A stretch of DNA of 64,000 bases, from assembly GCA_963702935.1 (NCBI GenBank), contig OY969772.1, positions 4,402,001 to 4,466,000 on the forward strand, in the 5' to 3' direction. Each line of letters begins with the position of its first letter. Positions within the stretch are counted from its first letter, which is position 1. Source of the DNA: DAOTWA01 sp963702935 (GTDB lineage Bacteria > Chloroflexota > Anaerolineae > Anaerolineales > Anaerolineaceae). Below, in pieces: positions 53,316 through 62,100 of this stretch. The notes beneath the pieces are model-generated. The model saw only the letters and a list, made by a program, of their open reading frames with translations, was not told the DNA's origin and made no database searches. Both the position numbers and the translations under genes were made by a program.

Positions 53316-55508
53316 TTATCGCATAATGGTTGGCAAATAGACGAGCACGATAACAGTGCTGGAGACACTGCTTTCATTATCGTCAATATGCGGATCCATT
53401 ACGTCTGATGACACATCAAATGTGCTTGTCATGGATCCGGTTTGATCAGGAACACTGACCTGGAGGGAAAGCGTGGACGAATTCCCGGCAACAAGAGCAT
53501 CCGTCAGAGTACAGGTCACCACACCACTCACCTGGTCACACGTCCAACCCGTGCCCGATCCCCCAACGTAGCTTACCCCTGCTGGAAGCGAGTAACTCAC
53601 TTGCACATTGCTGGCATCACTCGGCCCGCTATTGCTCACGTTCAACGCGTAAGTCAGCATTCCCCCCACCGGCACCGGCTCAGAACTGCCTGTGCCGTTG
53701 ATGGAGAGATCTGCCGCCAGCACCGACGTCTCCAACGCTGCCGGCGTGTTGTTCTCTGCCACCGGGTCGCTGGTATCCGCGCTTACCGATACCGCGTTAG
53801 ATAGTGTCCCACCCGCTACGGGTGCCTTCACCACCACGCTGATATCCCCGGCATCCCCCACCACCAGGCTCGTGCGCGTGCACGTGACCACGCCGCTCGC
53901 CTGGCCGCAGGCCCAGTTCGAGTCGCTGCTGCCTGCGCTCACGTAATCCGCCTGCGTCGGCAACGTATCCGTCACGCTCACGTTTTTAGCCGTATCTGGA
54001 CCGTTGTTGGTCACTTTCAAGGTGTAAGTCAGGTTGGCCCCCCCATTGACTGACGGAGAAGAAGCGCTCTGGCTGATCCCCAGGTCCGCCTGCGCTATTA
54101 CGTTCGTCGCCACTGTGTTGCTGGTGCCGCTGTCAGACGGGAATTCAGAAGCCACCGAAGCTATATTGGAGAGGCTTCCCTCCACCATCGGGGCCGTGGC
54201 GTTGATTGTGATGACTGGCGCCGTGGTCACCTTCAAGGTATCCAGCGTGCATTTAGCTAACGCCGTTGTGGACGTGCTGCAATCCCAACCGCCACCCGAG
54301 GCGCTCACCAGGCTGACTCCGCCCGGCAAGGTGTCCATTACCGTTAGAGACGTGGCCCAGTTTGGGCCACCATTACTAACTGTCAGAGTATAGGTCAGAT
54401 CACCTCCCAGATCAACGGAGTCGGGCCCCGATTTCATGATCGTCAGGCTCACTTGGCCATTTCCTGAAGTTGGGGTCACCGAATTTACCAGGGGGGTAGC
54501 AGAGCCATCGCTGGTCAGAGTCAACTGGTATTGCATGTACCGATCAGGCTGGTCGATGGCATCACCGCTGGCACTCACAGGCGACCATGCACTCCAGGTC
54601 GTCTGATCCGGAGAGGTGCTAGTTTTCACCGTCAAGGTAGTGCCAGCAGGTGCCGTTGCGTTCCAGTCTAGCGTTTTCCATGCCATGCCCGCGCCTGCAT
54701 CCAATACGCAGCTCGTATAGGTACCCGAAGCGACATAAGTTGGGGCTGCTTGAGCGTAATCAACGCTTAAAGTTCCCACTCCATTATTCGATAGATACAA
54801 ATAATAGGCCGGTAAACCACTATTAGGCACAAAGAGTTGGGCCTTCTGCACCCCATTGATGTAGAAGGTCGCTACATCCTGGCTAAAATCCGCACTATTC
54901 ACCGTCCACTCGATACGATAGTTATTCATTCCCGATGGAATTGCGCCTAAATCCACATCCTGCTCGCTGTATACATCAGAGGTAAAGTTCGCACGGGCAT
55001 AAAGATCGCCCGTCACTTCACCCGCATAGGTGCTGGTGCCGAACAACAGAAATTGTTCATTCGCAAATCCATCAGACGCAAAGCCGATATTTTGCCAGGC
55101 ATCCCCCGTGAATTGCGCGGTAACTTGCATCTCCCCGTGCGTAAATGTACCCACGGAGCGCACCCAGCCCCCATTTTCACTGTTCGGACCAATAGTCAAT
55201 TCGCCCGGCGTAGTCGTTAAATCTGGGGTGAAGGTTTGGCCCTCGGCCCATGCTCCAGACGTCCATTTTCCCAAATCCAAGGTGCTGCTCGAAAAATCAT
55301 CGGATAACGTGGCCGCCAACTCTATGGGCCAACTGGCTCCCCCATCCTGAACGTGTAGATTATCCAATACAGGGCAACTCAGACCATTCTCTTGGGGAAT
55401 TGCCCTATTCGCGGCGGTAACAATTTGGGCTGGCACAGAAAGGATGACGAAAAGCAGCAAGGATATGCCCAGCAAGCTGTTGAGATGTTTCAAAATATTC
55501 CCTCTCAT
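53316..55508 (-). CDS. Secreted ConA-like plus DUF11-repeat protein
   Basis: 730 residues. A signal peptide (LLGISLLLFVILSVPAQIVTA) is followed by a ConA-like lectin/glucanase sandwich at about 45-330 (LDLGKWTSGAWAEG, VRSVGTFTHGEMQVTAQF, FYINGVQKAQLFV, SCVLDAGAGMAWKTLDW). This is the same domain as in the protein at 59104. The E-x-D-x-x-E site of GH16 enzymes is missing, so it is likely a binding domain. Three DUF11 repeats follow (D-L-x-I-x-x-S ... G-x-x-L-T-Y-x-L-x-V-x-N-x-G-P). It ends STVIVLVYLPTIMR. GGGAGAGGACAAA precedes the start. Confidence 0.78.
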   Translation of the reverse strand: MRGNILKHLNSLLGISLLLFVILSVPAQIVTAANRAIPQENGLSCPVLDNLHVQDGGASWPIELAATLSDDFSSSTLDLGKWTSGAWAEGQTFTPDLTTTPGELTIGPNSENGGWVRSVGTFTHGEMQVTAQFTGDAWQNIGFASDGFANEQFLLFGTSTYAGEVTGDLYARANFTSDVYSEQDVDLGAIPSGMNNYRIEWTVNSADFSQDVATFYINGVQKAQLFVPNSGLPAYYLYLSNNGVGTLSVDYAQAAPTYVASGTYTSCVLDAGAGMAWKTLDWNATAPAGTTLTVKTSTSPDQTTWSAWSPVSASGDAIDQPDRYMQYQLTLTSDGSATPLVNSVTPTSGNGQVSLTIMKSGPDSVDLGGDLTYTLTVSNGGPNWATSLTVMDTLPGGVSLVSASGGGWDCSTSTTALAKCTLDTLKVTTAPVITINATAPMVEGSLSNIASVASEFPSDSGTSNTVATNVIAQADLGISQSASSPSVNGGANLTYTLKVTNNGPDTAKNVSVTDTLPTQADYVSAGSSDSNWACGQASGVVTCTRTSLVVGDAGDISVVVKAPVAGGTLSNAVSVSADTSDPVAENNTPAALETSVLAADLSINGTGSSEPVPVGGMLTYALNVSNSGPSDASNVQVSYSLPAGVSYVGGSGTGWTCDQVSGVVTCTLTDALVAGNSSTLSLQVSVPDQTGSMTSTFDVSSDVMDPHIDDNESSVSSTVIVLVYLPTIMR
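53434..53982 (+). repeat. DUF11-encoding repeat, copy 1 (partner 55724-56272)
   Basis: Nearly identical DNA of about 550 bases recurs at a fixed offset of 2290 bases, within the next large secreted-protein gene. Only scattered substitutions are visible (for example ACATTG vs ACGTTG). It encodes the last two DUF11 repeats of both proteins. Confidence 0.85.
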
Positions 55509-55606
55509 TTTGTCCTCTCCCTTTCTTTGAAGTTCAATGGAAAACGAAGCTGAACCTTACTTCAACGATTACGATTTTCTTCCACCAAATCTCAACGTTA
55601 ATTTAC

Positions 55607-58600
55607 TTATCGATGTACAAGAGGGAACCAATAAAGCATCAAGACGGAAGTGCTGATATTCGTCTTGTTATTGTAATTGTCCGCTTCGGGGGTGGCCGAG
55701 GATACTTCAAAAACAGCCGTAAACGATCCGGTCTGATCAGGAACACTGACCTGGAGGGAAAGCGTGGACGAATTCCCGGCAACAAGAGCATCCGTCAGAG
55801 TACAGGTCACCACACCACTCACCTGGTCACACGTCCAACCCGTGCCCGATCCCCCAACGTAGCTTACCCCTGCTGGAAGCGAGTAACTCACTTGCACGTT
55901 GCTGGCATCACTCGGCCCGCTATTACTCACGTTCAACGCGTAAGTCAGCATTCCCCCCACCGGCACCGGCTCGGGACTGCCCGCGCCGTTGATGGAAAGA
56001 TCTGCCGCCAGCACCGACGTCTCCAACGCTGCCGGCATGTTGTTCTCTGCCACCGGGTCGCTGGTATCCGCGCTTACCGATACCGCGTTAGATAGTGTCC
56101 CACCCGCTACGGGTGCCTTCACCACCACGCTGATATCCCCGGCATCCCCCACCACCAGGCTCGTGCGCGTGCACGTGACCACGCCGCTCGCCTGGCCGCA
56201 GGCCCAGCTCGAGTCGCTGCTGCCTGCGCTCACGTAATCCGCCTGCGTCGGCAACGTATCCGTCACGATCACGTTACCGGCCGTGCTCGGACCGGCGTTG
56301 CTCACTTTCAGGGTATAAGTCAGGTTCATTCCCGCATCCACCGGCGAGGGAGCAGCGCTCTGGCTGATCCCCAGGTCCGCCTGCGCTATTACGTTCGTCG
56401 TCACTGTATTGCTGGTATTGTTGCCCGGCGTGGAATCCGGCTCATTGGATGAGACACCGGCCGTGTTCGCCAGCGACCCTGTTTGATCAGGGTTTACCGT
56501 CACGTTCACTGTAATCGTTGAAGGGGTAGAGGTCACACCCAGGCTCGACCGGGTGCACGTAACCGTGCCATTTGAAGCATTGCAATTCCAACCACTGCCC
56601 TGAGCCTGACTGTAAGTCACGCCATCAGGGAGCAAGTCAGTCACTTGCACGCCAGTAGCAGAACTGGGGCCGGAATTAGTTATGTTCAAGGAATAGGCCA
56701 TTGTATTTCCGGCGATAACCGACTGTGGAGATACCGAATCGGATTTCGTGATATCGAGATCTACCTGCCCGTTTACGGCGACGCTGGCCGTCCCGGTATT
56801 GTTGCTATCCAACGGATCGTATTCATTCGAAGAAATCGTTGCTGAATTCGATAAGCTTCCGCGGGCAGACGGATCGACGGTTACCTTAAGGGTAATGGTT
56901 GCCGCATCCGCCACATTCAACGTACCCAGATTACAGATGATCGTGGTAGTCCCGCTGCAGGTTCCCTGGGAAGAAGAAACCGAAGCAAAACTTACCTTAT
57001 TGGGTAAAGTATCCGTGAGGGTCACACCTGAAGCAGAATCAGGCCCGGAATTACCGGCATTAATCGTATAGGTCAATGAACTTCCGGCCGCTACCGGATC
57101 TGGTGATCCGTTAATATCGACCGAAACGTCTGCTTTGGGTCCCTGGGGTTGGTAGGCAGCAGTGAAGCTGTGATTCCCGGCGGCTATACTCACGAAAGCC
57201 ACGTCCATCCCATTGATGGTTTCCTGTTGAAAAGCAACCGCGTGGCCGTCCACGCTCACTGAATTCAAGTCTCTGTTCGCGTAAGTCAGCGGCAAGAGCG
57301 TGGTCAGGGTCACGCCAGGCGTCGCTGATGAAACCAGGTTAAAAGTCAGAAGATTATTCGTACCACTCCAAACGATATTCGAATAATTAGCATCGTGGCG
57401 CGTCTGGGTGAAGCTCAGCCACTGGTCCGCGTTCCAGATCGGCACCCCTTTGCTATTGGCATAGTCCATCACCCCTTCGGCCCACGGCTGCGTCCCAACA
57501 TCATAATAATCCACGTGAAACTGCGTCATCAACGCCGAATAGTAGCCCCCCAGGCTGGCGTCTATCTCCGCTTTCGTGATCACCAACGCTTGCGCAGGCG
57601 TCAAGTTCTCGTTCAAGAAGCCCGGATTCGTGGCCGCACTCATCAATTGCTCGTCCACAATCTCCGTATACTGCTGGTACTCCGGCAGGATCGTCCCGTC
57701 CGCCTTCACGAACTTCATCGGCAGCCCACTCCCCGTGACGTACCCGTCCGCCCAGCTCCCGTCCGGCTTCTGCAGCCACGGCCCCCAGTTGTAGAAGCTC
57801 GTGTCCATCGCAATCCCATACGAGATCGCCAGCTCTGCCGCGCTCGTCCACCCTTCCCAGGCAATCTGATGGTTCCTCACCGTCGCCGATCTCGTAACGT
57901 TGCTGTACGTGCTCTCGAAAAACAATTCCATCACCCGGTAGCCATCCTCCAGGCTGGCAATGTTAAAATCGGGATCACTATCGGGCTTGTACGACCACGG
58001 ATGAATGCCAAAGGTGTCCCCTTCCGACACCCACGTCTGCACGTCGGCCTCCGTCGGTGGCTGATTGAAGATCGACGTCAGATAGATGGTGATCTTCCCC
58101 CCATGGGCATTCACACTATCCATCTCGTACTGAAAATCACTCTCCTGGTTGTTGTGTGCATCCCCGGTCGGGATCAGCACGGACTTCGCCGTCCCCGGAA
58201 AATACCACATCTGCGGCAGCGGCTCCACGCTCGCCGCCATCTGCTTCACCAGCCGCGCAAACAGGCGCTGCTGCTCGTCCGCCTGCGGAATCGGCATCTT
58301 ATTCAGATCCACCCACGGTGATCCCCCTCCGATCGCCTCGAACAGGTCGATCGTGCGGAACACCCCGTCTCCATCCACGTCTCCCGCTAGACCGCTTTGC
58401 GGACTCACGTAGGTGGCATTGGTCGGGTTCCCCTGGCGCATGTAGATGATATTGCTGGACAGGTCGTAGAGAAACGCCACTCCCCGGCCGGCTCCATACG
58501 TCGCTCCCACCACCGCCGGATAAGCCGTCGCCGTGCTCGCACTGCTATACAACTGTGCCAGTGTCACCGTGCCGCCCGCCGGCGTATACCGATCCACCGT

Positions 58601-59047
58601 TCCGTGGATCTGCAAGGTGTCTGTTACCAGCCCCGCCCCCGGCGCTACCCCGTCCAGCGTAGCCGTCGTGTTTATGGCCAGGTAGCCGTTGTTCTGCGTC
58701 CCGGCCGAACTGCCCAGGCCAAACAGGGCCTTGATCTGCGCATCCGGGCGCATGGCGATCAGGCGCCCACCACTGTTCACGTAAGTGGCCAGTGTACTGG
58801 CCTGGCCGCTGGTCAGCGAGGTTTGCGCCAGAATCACCACCGGATAGGACGATAATCCGTCGGCGGTCATCGCGCTAATGTCGATGACATCGTATTCGTT
58901 CAGCCCTTCTGCCCGCAGGATCTCCTCCAGGTAGTGGCCCCACTTGTACGTTTGGCTATCGTTCACGACAACGAGAATCGATGCTGTTGAAGTGCCTGCT
59001 TGCACCAATCCCCCTTGGAAGAGCAGAGCTATTAACGGACCAGACAC
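55607..59047 (-). CDS. Giant secreted protein: GATase-like, NodB-like deacetylase and four DUF11 repeats
   Basis: 1146 residues from GTG 59047. Residues 22-100 look like a class I glutamine-amidotransferase-like or ThuA-like domain (ILVVVNDSQTYKWGHYLEEIL, GGRLIAMRPD). Residues 290-570 look like a NodB-type polysaccharide deacetylase barrel. It has SVLIPTGDAHNNQESDF in place of the first Asp motif and GDTFGIHPWSYK with the His-Pro pair, a divergent form that may be inactive. A beta-sandwich and four DUF11 repeats follow, to the end VLMLYWFPLVHR. ATG 59075 with AAGGGGA before it would give MQEKLKRG and a proper signal peptide if one G in the C6 run at 59051-59056 (plus strand) were removed. That is likely the real start. 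Confidence 0.75.
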   Translation of the reverse strand: MSGPLIALLFQGGLVQAGTSTASILVVVNDSQTYKWGHYLEEILRAEGLNEYDVIDISAMTADGLSSYPVVILAQTSLTSGQASTLATYVNSGGRLIAMRPDAQIKALFGLGSSAGTQNNGYLAINTTATLDGVAPGAGLVTDTLQIHGTVDRYTPAGGTVTLAQLYSSASTATAYPAVVGATYGAGRGVAFLYDLSSNIIYMRQGNPTNATYVSPQSGLAGDVDGDGVFRTIDLFEAIGGGSPWVDLNKMPIPQADEQQRLFARLVKQMAASVEPLPQMWYFPGTAKSVLIPTGDAHNNQESDFQYEMDSVNAHGGKITIYLTSIFNQPPTEADVQTWVSEGDTFGIHPWSYKPDSDPDFNIASLEDGYRVMELFFESTYSNVTRSATVRNHQIAWEGWTSAAELAISYGIAMDTSFYNWGPWLQKPDGSWADGYVTGSGLPMKFVKADGTILPEYQQYTEIVDEQLMSAATNPGFLNENLTPAQALVITKAEIDASLGGYYSALMTQFHVDYYDVGTQPWAEGVMDYANSKGVPIWNADQWLSFTQTRHDANYSNIVWSGTNNLLTFNLVSSATPGVTLTTLLPLTYANRDLNSVSVDGHAVAFQQETINGMDVAFVSIAAGNHSFTAAYQPQGPKADVSVDINGSPDPVAAGSSLTYTINAGNSGPDSASGVTLTDTLPNKVSFASVSSSQGTCSGTTTIICNLGTLNVADAATITLKVTVDPSARGSLSNSATISSNEYDPLDSNNTGTASVAVNGQVDLDITKSDSVSPQSVIAGNTMAYSLNITNSGPSSATGVQVTDLLPDGVTYSQAQGSGWNCNASNGTVTCTRSSLGVTSTPSTITVNVTVNPDQTGSLANTAGVSSNEPDSTPGNNTSNTVTTNVIAQADLGISQSAAPSPVDAGMNLTYTLKVSNAGPSTAGNVIVTDTLPTQADYVSAGSSDSSWACGQASGVVTCTRTSLVVGDAGDISVVVKAPVAGGTLSNAVSVSADTSDPVAENNMPAALETSVLAADLSINGAGSPEPVPVGGMLTYALNVSNSGPSDASNVQVSYSLPAGVSYVGGSGTGWTCDQVSGVVTCTLTDALVAGNSSTLSLQVSVPDQTGSFTAVFEVSSATPEADNYNNKTNISTSVLMLYWFPLVHR
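55724..56272 (+). repeat. DUF11-encoding repeat, copy 2 (partner 53434-53982)
   Basis: See copy 1. The two blocks diverge sharply beyond 56272, at the coding region for the preceding DUF11 unit. Confidence 0.85.
57377..58751 (+). repeat. Long direct repeat, copy 1 (partner 62626-64000)
   Basis: At an offset of 5249 bases this block is repeated with no difference that I can see; all six-frame products compared are identical, including antisense ones. It encodes the GATase-like and NodB-like module. The left border is sharp at ATTCGAATAATTAGC. The right border in the second copy is cut by the window. Confidence 0.93.
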
Positions 59048-59103
59048 AGTCCCCCCTCTTTAATTTTTCCTGCATTGTCACATTCCCCTTATTCTTGTCG
59101 AGA

Positions 59104-62100
59104 TTAACTGTTTCCTCCGCCAAAATCGTCCAGCGTCATATTGCCGGCCTGAATGTACCACAGCCCGATATAACCGCCCCCGGAATAAAAAGGCCAGGCG
59201 ACTATGTTCGCTGTTCCTATTAACACCCCGTTCCGGAACACGTTCACCTGGCCATCCACCGTGGCATTCGCGCCGAACTGATCGCCATTCGCAAAGGTCA
59301 CCGGAATATCCGCCCCTCGTTGCACCCAACCCTGGCTTGTCGTAAAGGTCAACACCTGGATCAGGCTCTGGCCAGGAATGTACATGATTTCGATCAATCC
59401 AGCGCCCCACCCGGTATTGGATTGAGATTTAAGCAGGAGGTCTACTTCGCTAGCATTCGGGTCAATCTGGGTAAGGGTCACAAAAACTTCGAGATTGGCC
59501 CCAAAAGAAGTGGGGGCCCAGTAGATATCCTCGCCCGTGAGCACGCCCAGCAAATTGGAGCTGATAGCGTATCCTGAAGTTGAGCCAGACCAGTTCGACC
59601 CGATGGAGCCGTTGGAGCGATTGAAGTTATCCAAAACGCCGTTCTTTGGAAATACCGCCGCGATAGGAGTATTCGTCGGTGTCGGAGGCACAGCCGTTGC
59701 TGTTGGTGTCCGTGTCGGTGTGGGCGGAAGAGGCGTATTGGTCGCAGTAGCGGTAGGCGGAATAGGCGTGCTGGTACGGGTGGGCGTGCTCGTGCGCGTC
59801 GCCGTTCCTGTGCGCGTCGCTGTTCCTGTACGAGTGGGCGTTGCTGTGCGCGTCGGCGTCCTTGTGACAGTCGGCGTCCTCGTGGCCGTTGGCGTTCTCG
59901 TAGGCGTGGCGGTGGGCGACAACAGATTGCTCGTCGCCGTCGGCGATGGAGGTACCGGTGTGTTCGTGGCGGTCAACGACAGAGCCGTAGCAGTGCGCGT
60001 CGCTGTGGCTGTGACCGTGGCCGTGGGCGGCAAGGCAGTAGCCGTGGCGGTTGCGGTCGGCGGTAAAGCCGTAGCCGTGGGCGGTGTAACGGAAGACGTA
60101 TATCCCAGCGTCACCGCGTTGACCAGCGGGCTGGCCTGCGTGTTGCTCGTGCTCAGCTGCAACTGGTACTCCACGTAGCGCTGCGGCAAAGCCAACACCG
60201 TCCCCTGGCTGTTGCCCGCACTGCTCCACCCGCTCCACGTGCTCCCGTCCGCCGAGGTGCGCACCTGCACTCCCACCCCCGTCCCACTCGCCAGCGTCGT
60301 ATCCCAACCTAGCGTCTGCCATTGCTCTCCTGCGCCCGCGTCCAGCGCGCAGCTCGTGTAGCTCCCGCTCGCCACGTATGGCGGCGCCGCAATTACCCCA
60401 TCGACCTGTAGCGTCGCCGCGCCATTATTCGACAGGTACGCGTACAGCCCGCTCAACCCGCTGCTGCTCACCTGCAGCGGCCCCGCCACTAACACCCCAT
60501 CCAGGTAGAAGTTCACCTGGTCCGTGCTCGCATTCACCGCGCTCCAGTCTATCGTGTAGCGGTGCATCCCACTCGGAATCGCCCCCATGTCAACCCGCTG
60601 CTCCGTCCCTCCGTTGCTCACCCGCGCATACAGGTGATTGCTGCTCCCATCATACGTGCTGAACAACAGGTAGCGGTTGTTCGCAAACCCGTCCGATCCA
60701 TACCCGATGTGCTGCCAGGCTCCCGCCCCAAACTGCGCCTGCGCCTCGACCGTCCCGTGCGTATACGTGGCCTGCGAGCGCACGTATCCCCCTCCCGACA
60801 GCGTCAGGATGCTTCCACCCACCGTCGGCGTATAGCTCCCTCCACTCCACGATCCCGAAGACCAGGTGCTCGCATTCAGCCCTGTCCCTGTGAAGTCCTC
60901 CACCAACGTCGCCGCCAGTCCCACCGCTCCTCCTCCCAGGTCGTTCACGTGCGCGTTGCTCACTACCGCACACGCCTGGTTGAAGTCCGTGTAGCTCGTC
61001 TGCACCAGGCTCCCACTGATTACCAGCGTGGGTGTCGCCGTCGGCACAGTGGTAGCCGTGGGTGGCACGAGCGTATTGGTCGATGTCGCCGTAGGAGCAT
61101 TCGTGGCCGTCGGCGGCACCGGCGTGTTCGTCACGGTAGGTGTGAACGTCCACGTAGCCGTCGGCGGGACGGATGTGCCCGTCAAAGTTGCCGTGGGCGG
61201 CACCGGCGTGCCGGTCACGCTAGGCGTGAACGTCCGTGTAGCCGTGCTCGTCGCCGTCCTCGTGAGGGTCGGCGTGACCGTGGGTGGAATAGCCGTATTC
61301 GTGGCCGTCGGCGACGTGGACGCTGGTCCGTACCCCAGCGTCACCGCGTTGACCAGCGGGCTGGCCTGCGTGTTGCTCGTGCTCAGCTGCAACTGGTACT
61401 CCACGTAGCGCTGCGGCAAAGCCAACACCGTCCCCTGGCTGTTGCCCGCACTGCTCCACCCGCTCCACGTGCTCCCGTCCGCCGAGGTGCGCACCTGCAC
61501 TCCCACCCCCGTCCCACTCGCCAGCGTCGTATCCCAACCTAGCGTCTGCCATTGCTCTCCTGCGCCCGCGTCCAGCGCGCAGCTCGTGTAGCTCCCGCTC
61601 GCCACGTATGGCGGCGCCGCAATTACCCCATCGACCTGTAGCGTCGCCGCGCCATTATTCGACAGATACGCGTACAGCCCGCTCAACCCGCTGCTGCTCA
61701 CCTGCAGCGGCCCCGCCACTAACACCCCATCCAGGTAGAAGTTCACCTGGTCCGTGCTCGCATTCATCGCGCTCCAGTCTATCGTGTAGCGGTGCATCCC
61801 ACTCGGAATCGCCCCCATGTCAACCCGCTGCTCCGTCCCTCCGTTGCTCACCCGCGCATACAGGTGATTGCTGCTCCCATCATACGTGCTGAACAACAGG
61901 TAGCGGTTGTTCGCAAACCCGTCCGATCCATACCCGATGTGCTGCCAGGCTCCCGCCCCAAACTGCGCCTGCGCCTCGACCGTCCCGTGCGTATACGTGG
62001 CCTGCGAGCGCACGTATCCCCCTCCCGACAGCGTCAGGATGCTTCCACCCACCGTCGGCGTATAGCTCCCTCCACTCCACGATCCCGAAGACCAGGTGCT

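Noticed and set aside
57395..58321. Identical 308-codon plus-strand frames here and at 62644-63570
   Set aside because: Duplicated only because the DNA is repeated; antisense to the NodB-like module and very Arg/Pro-rich.
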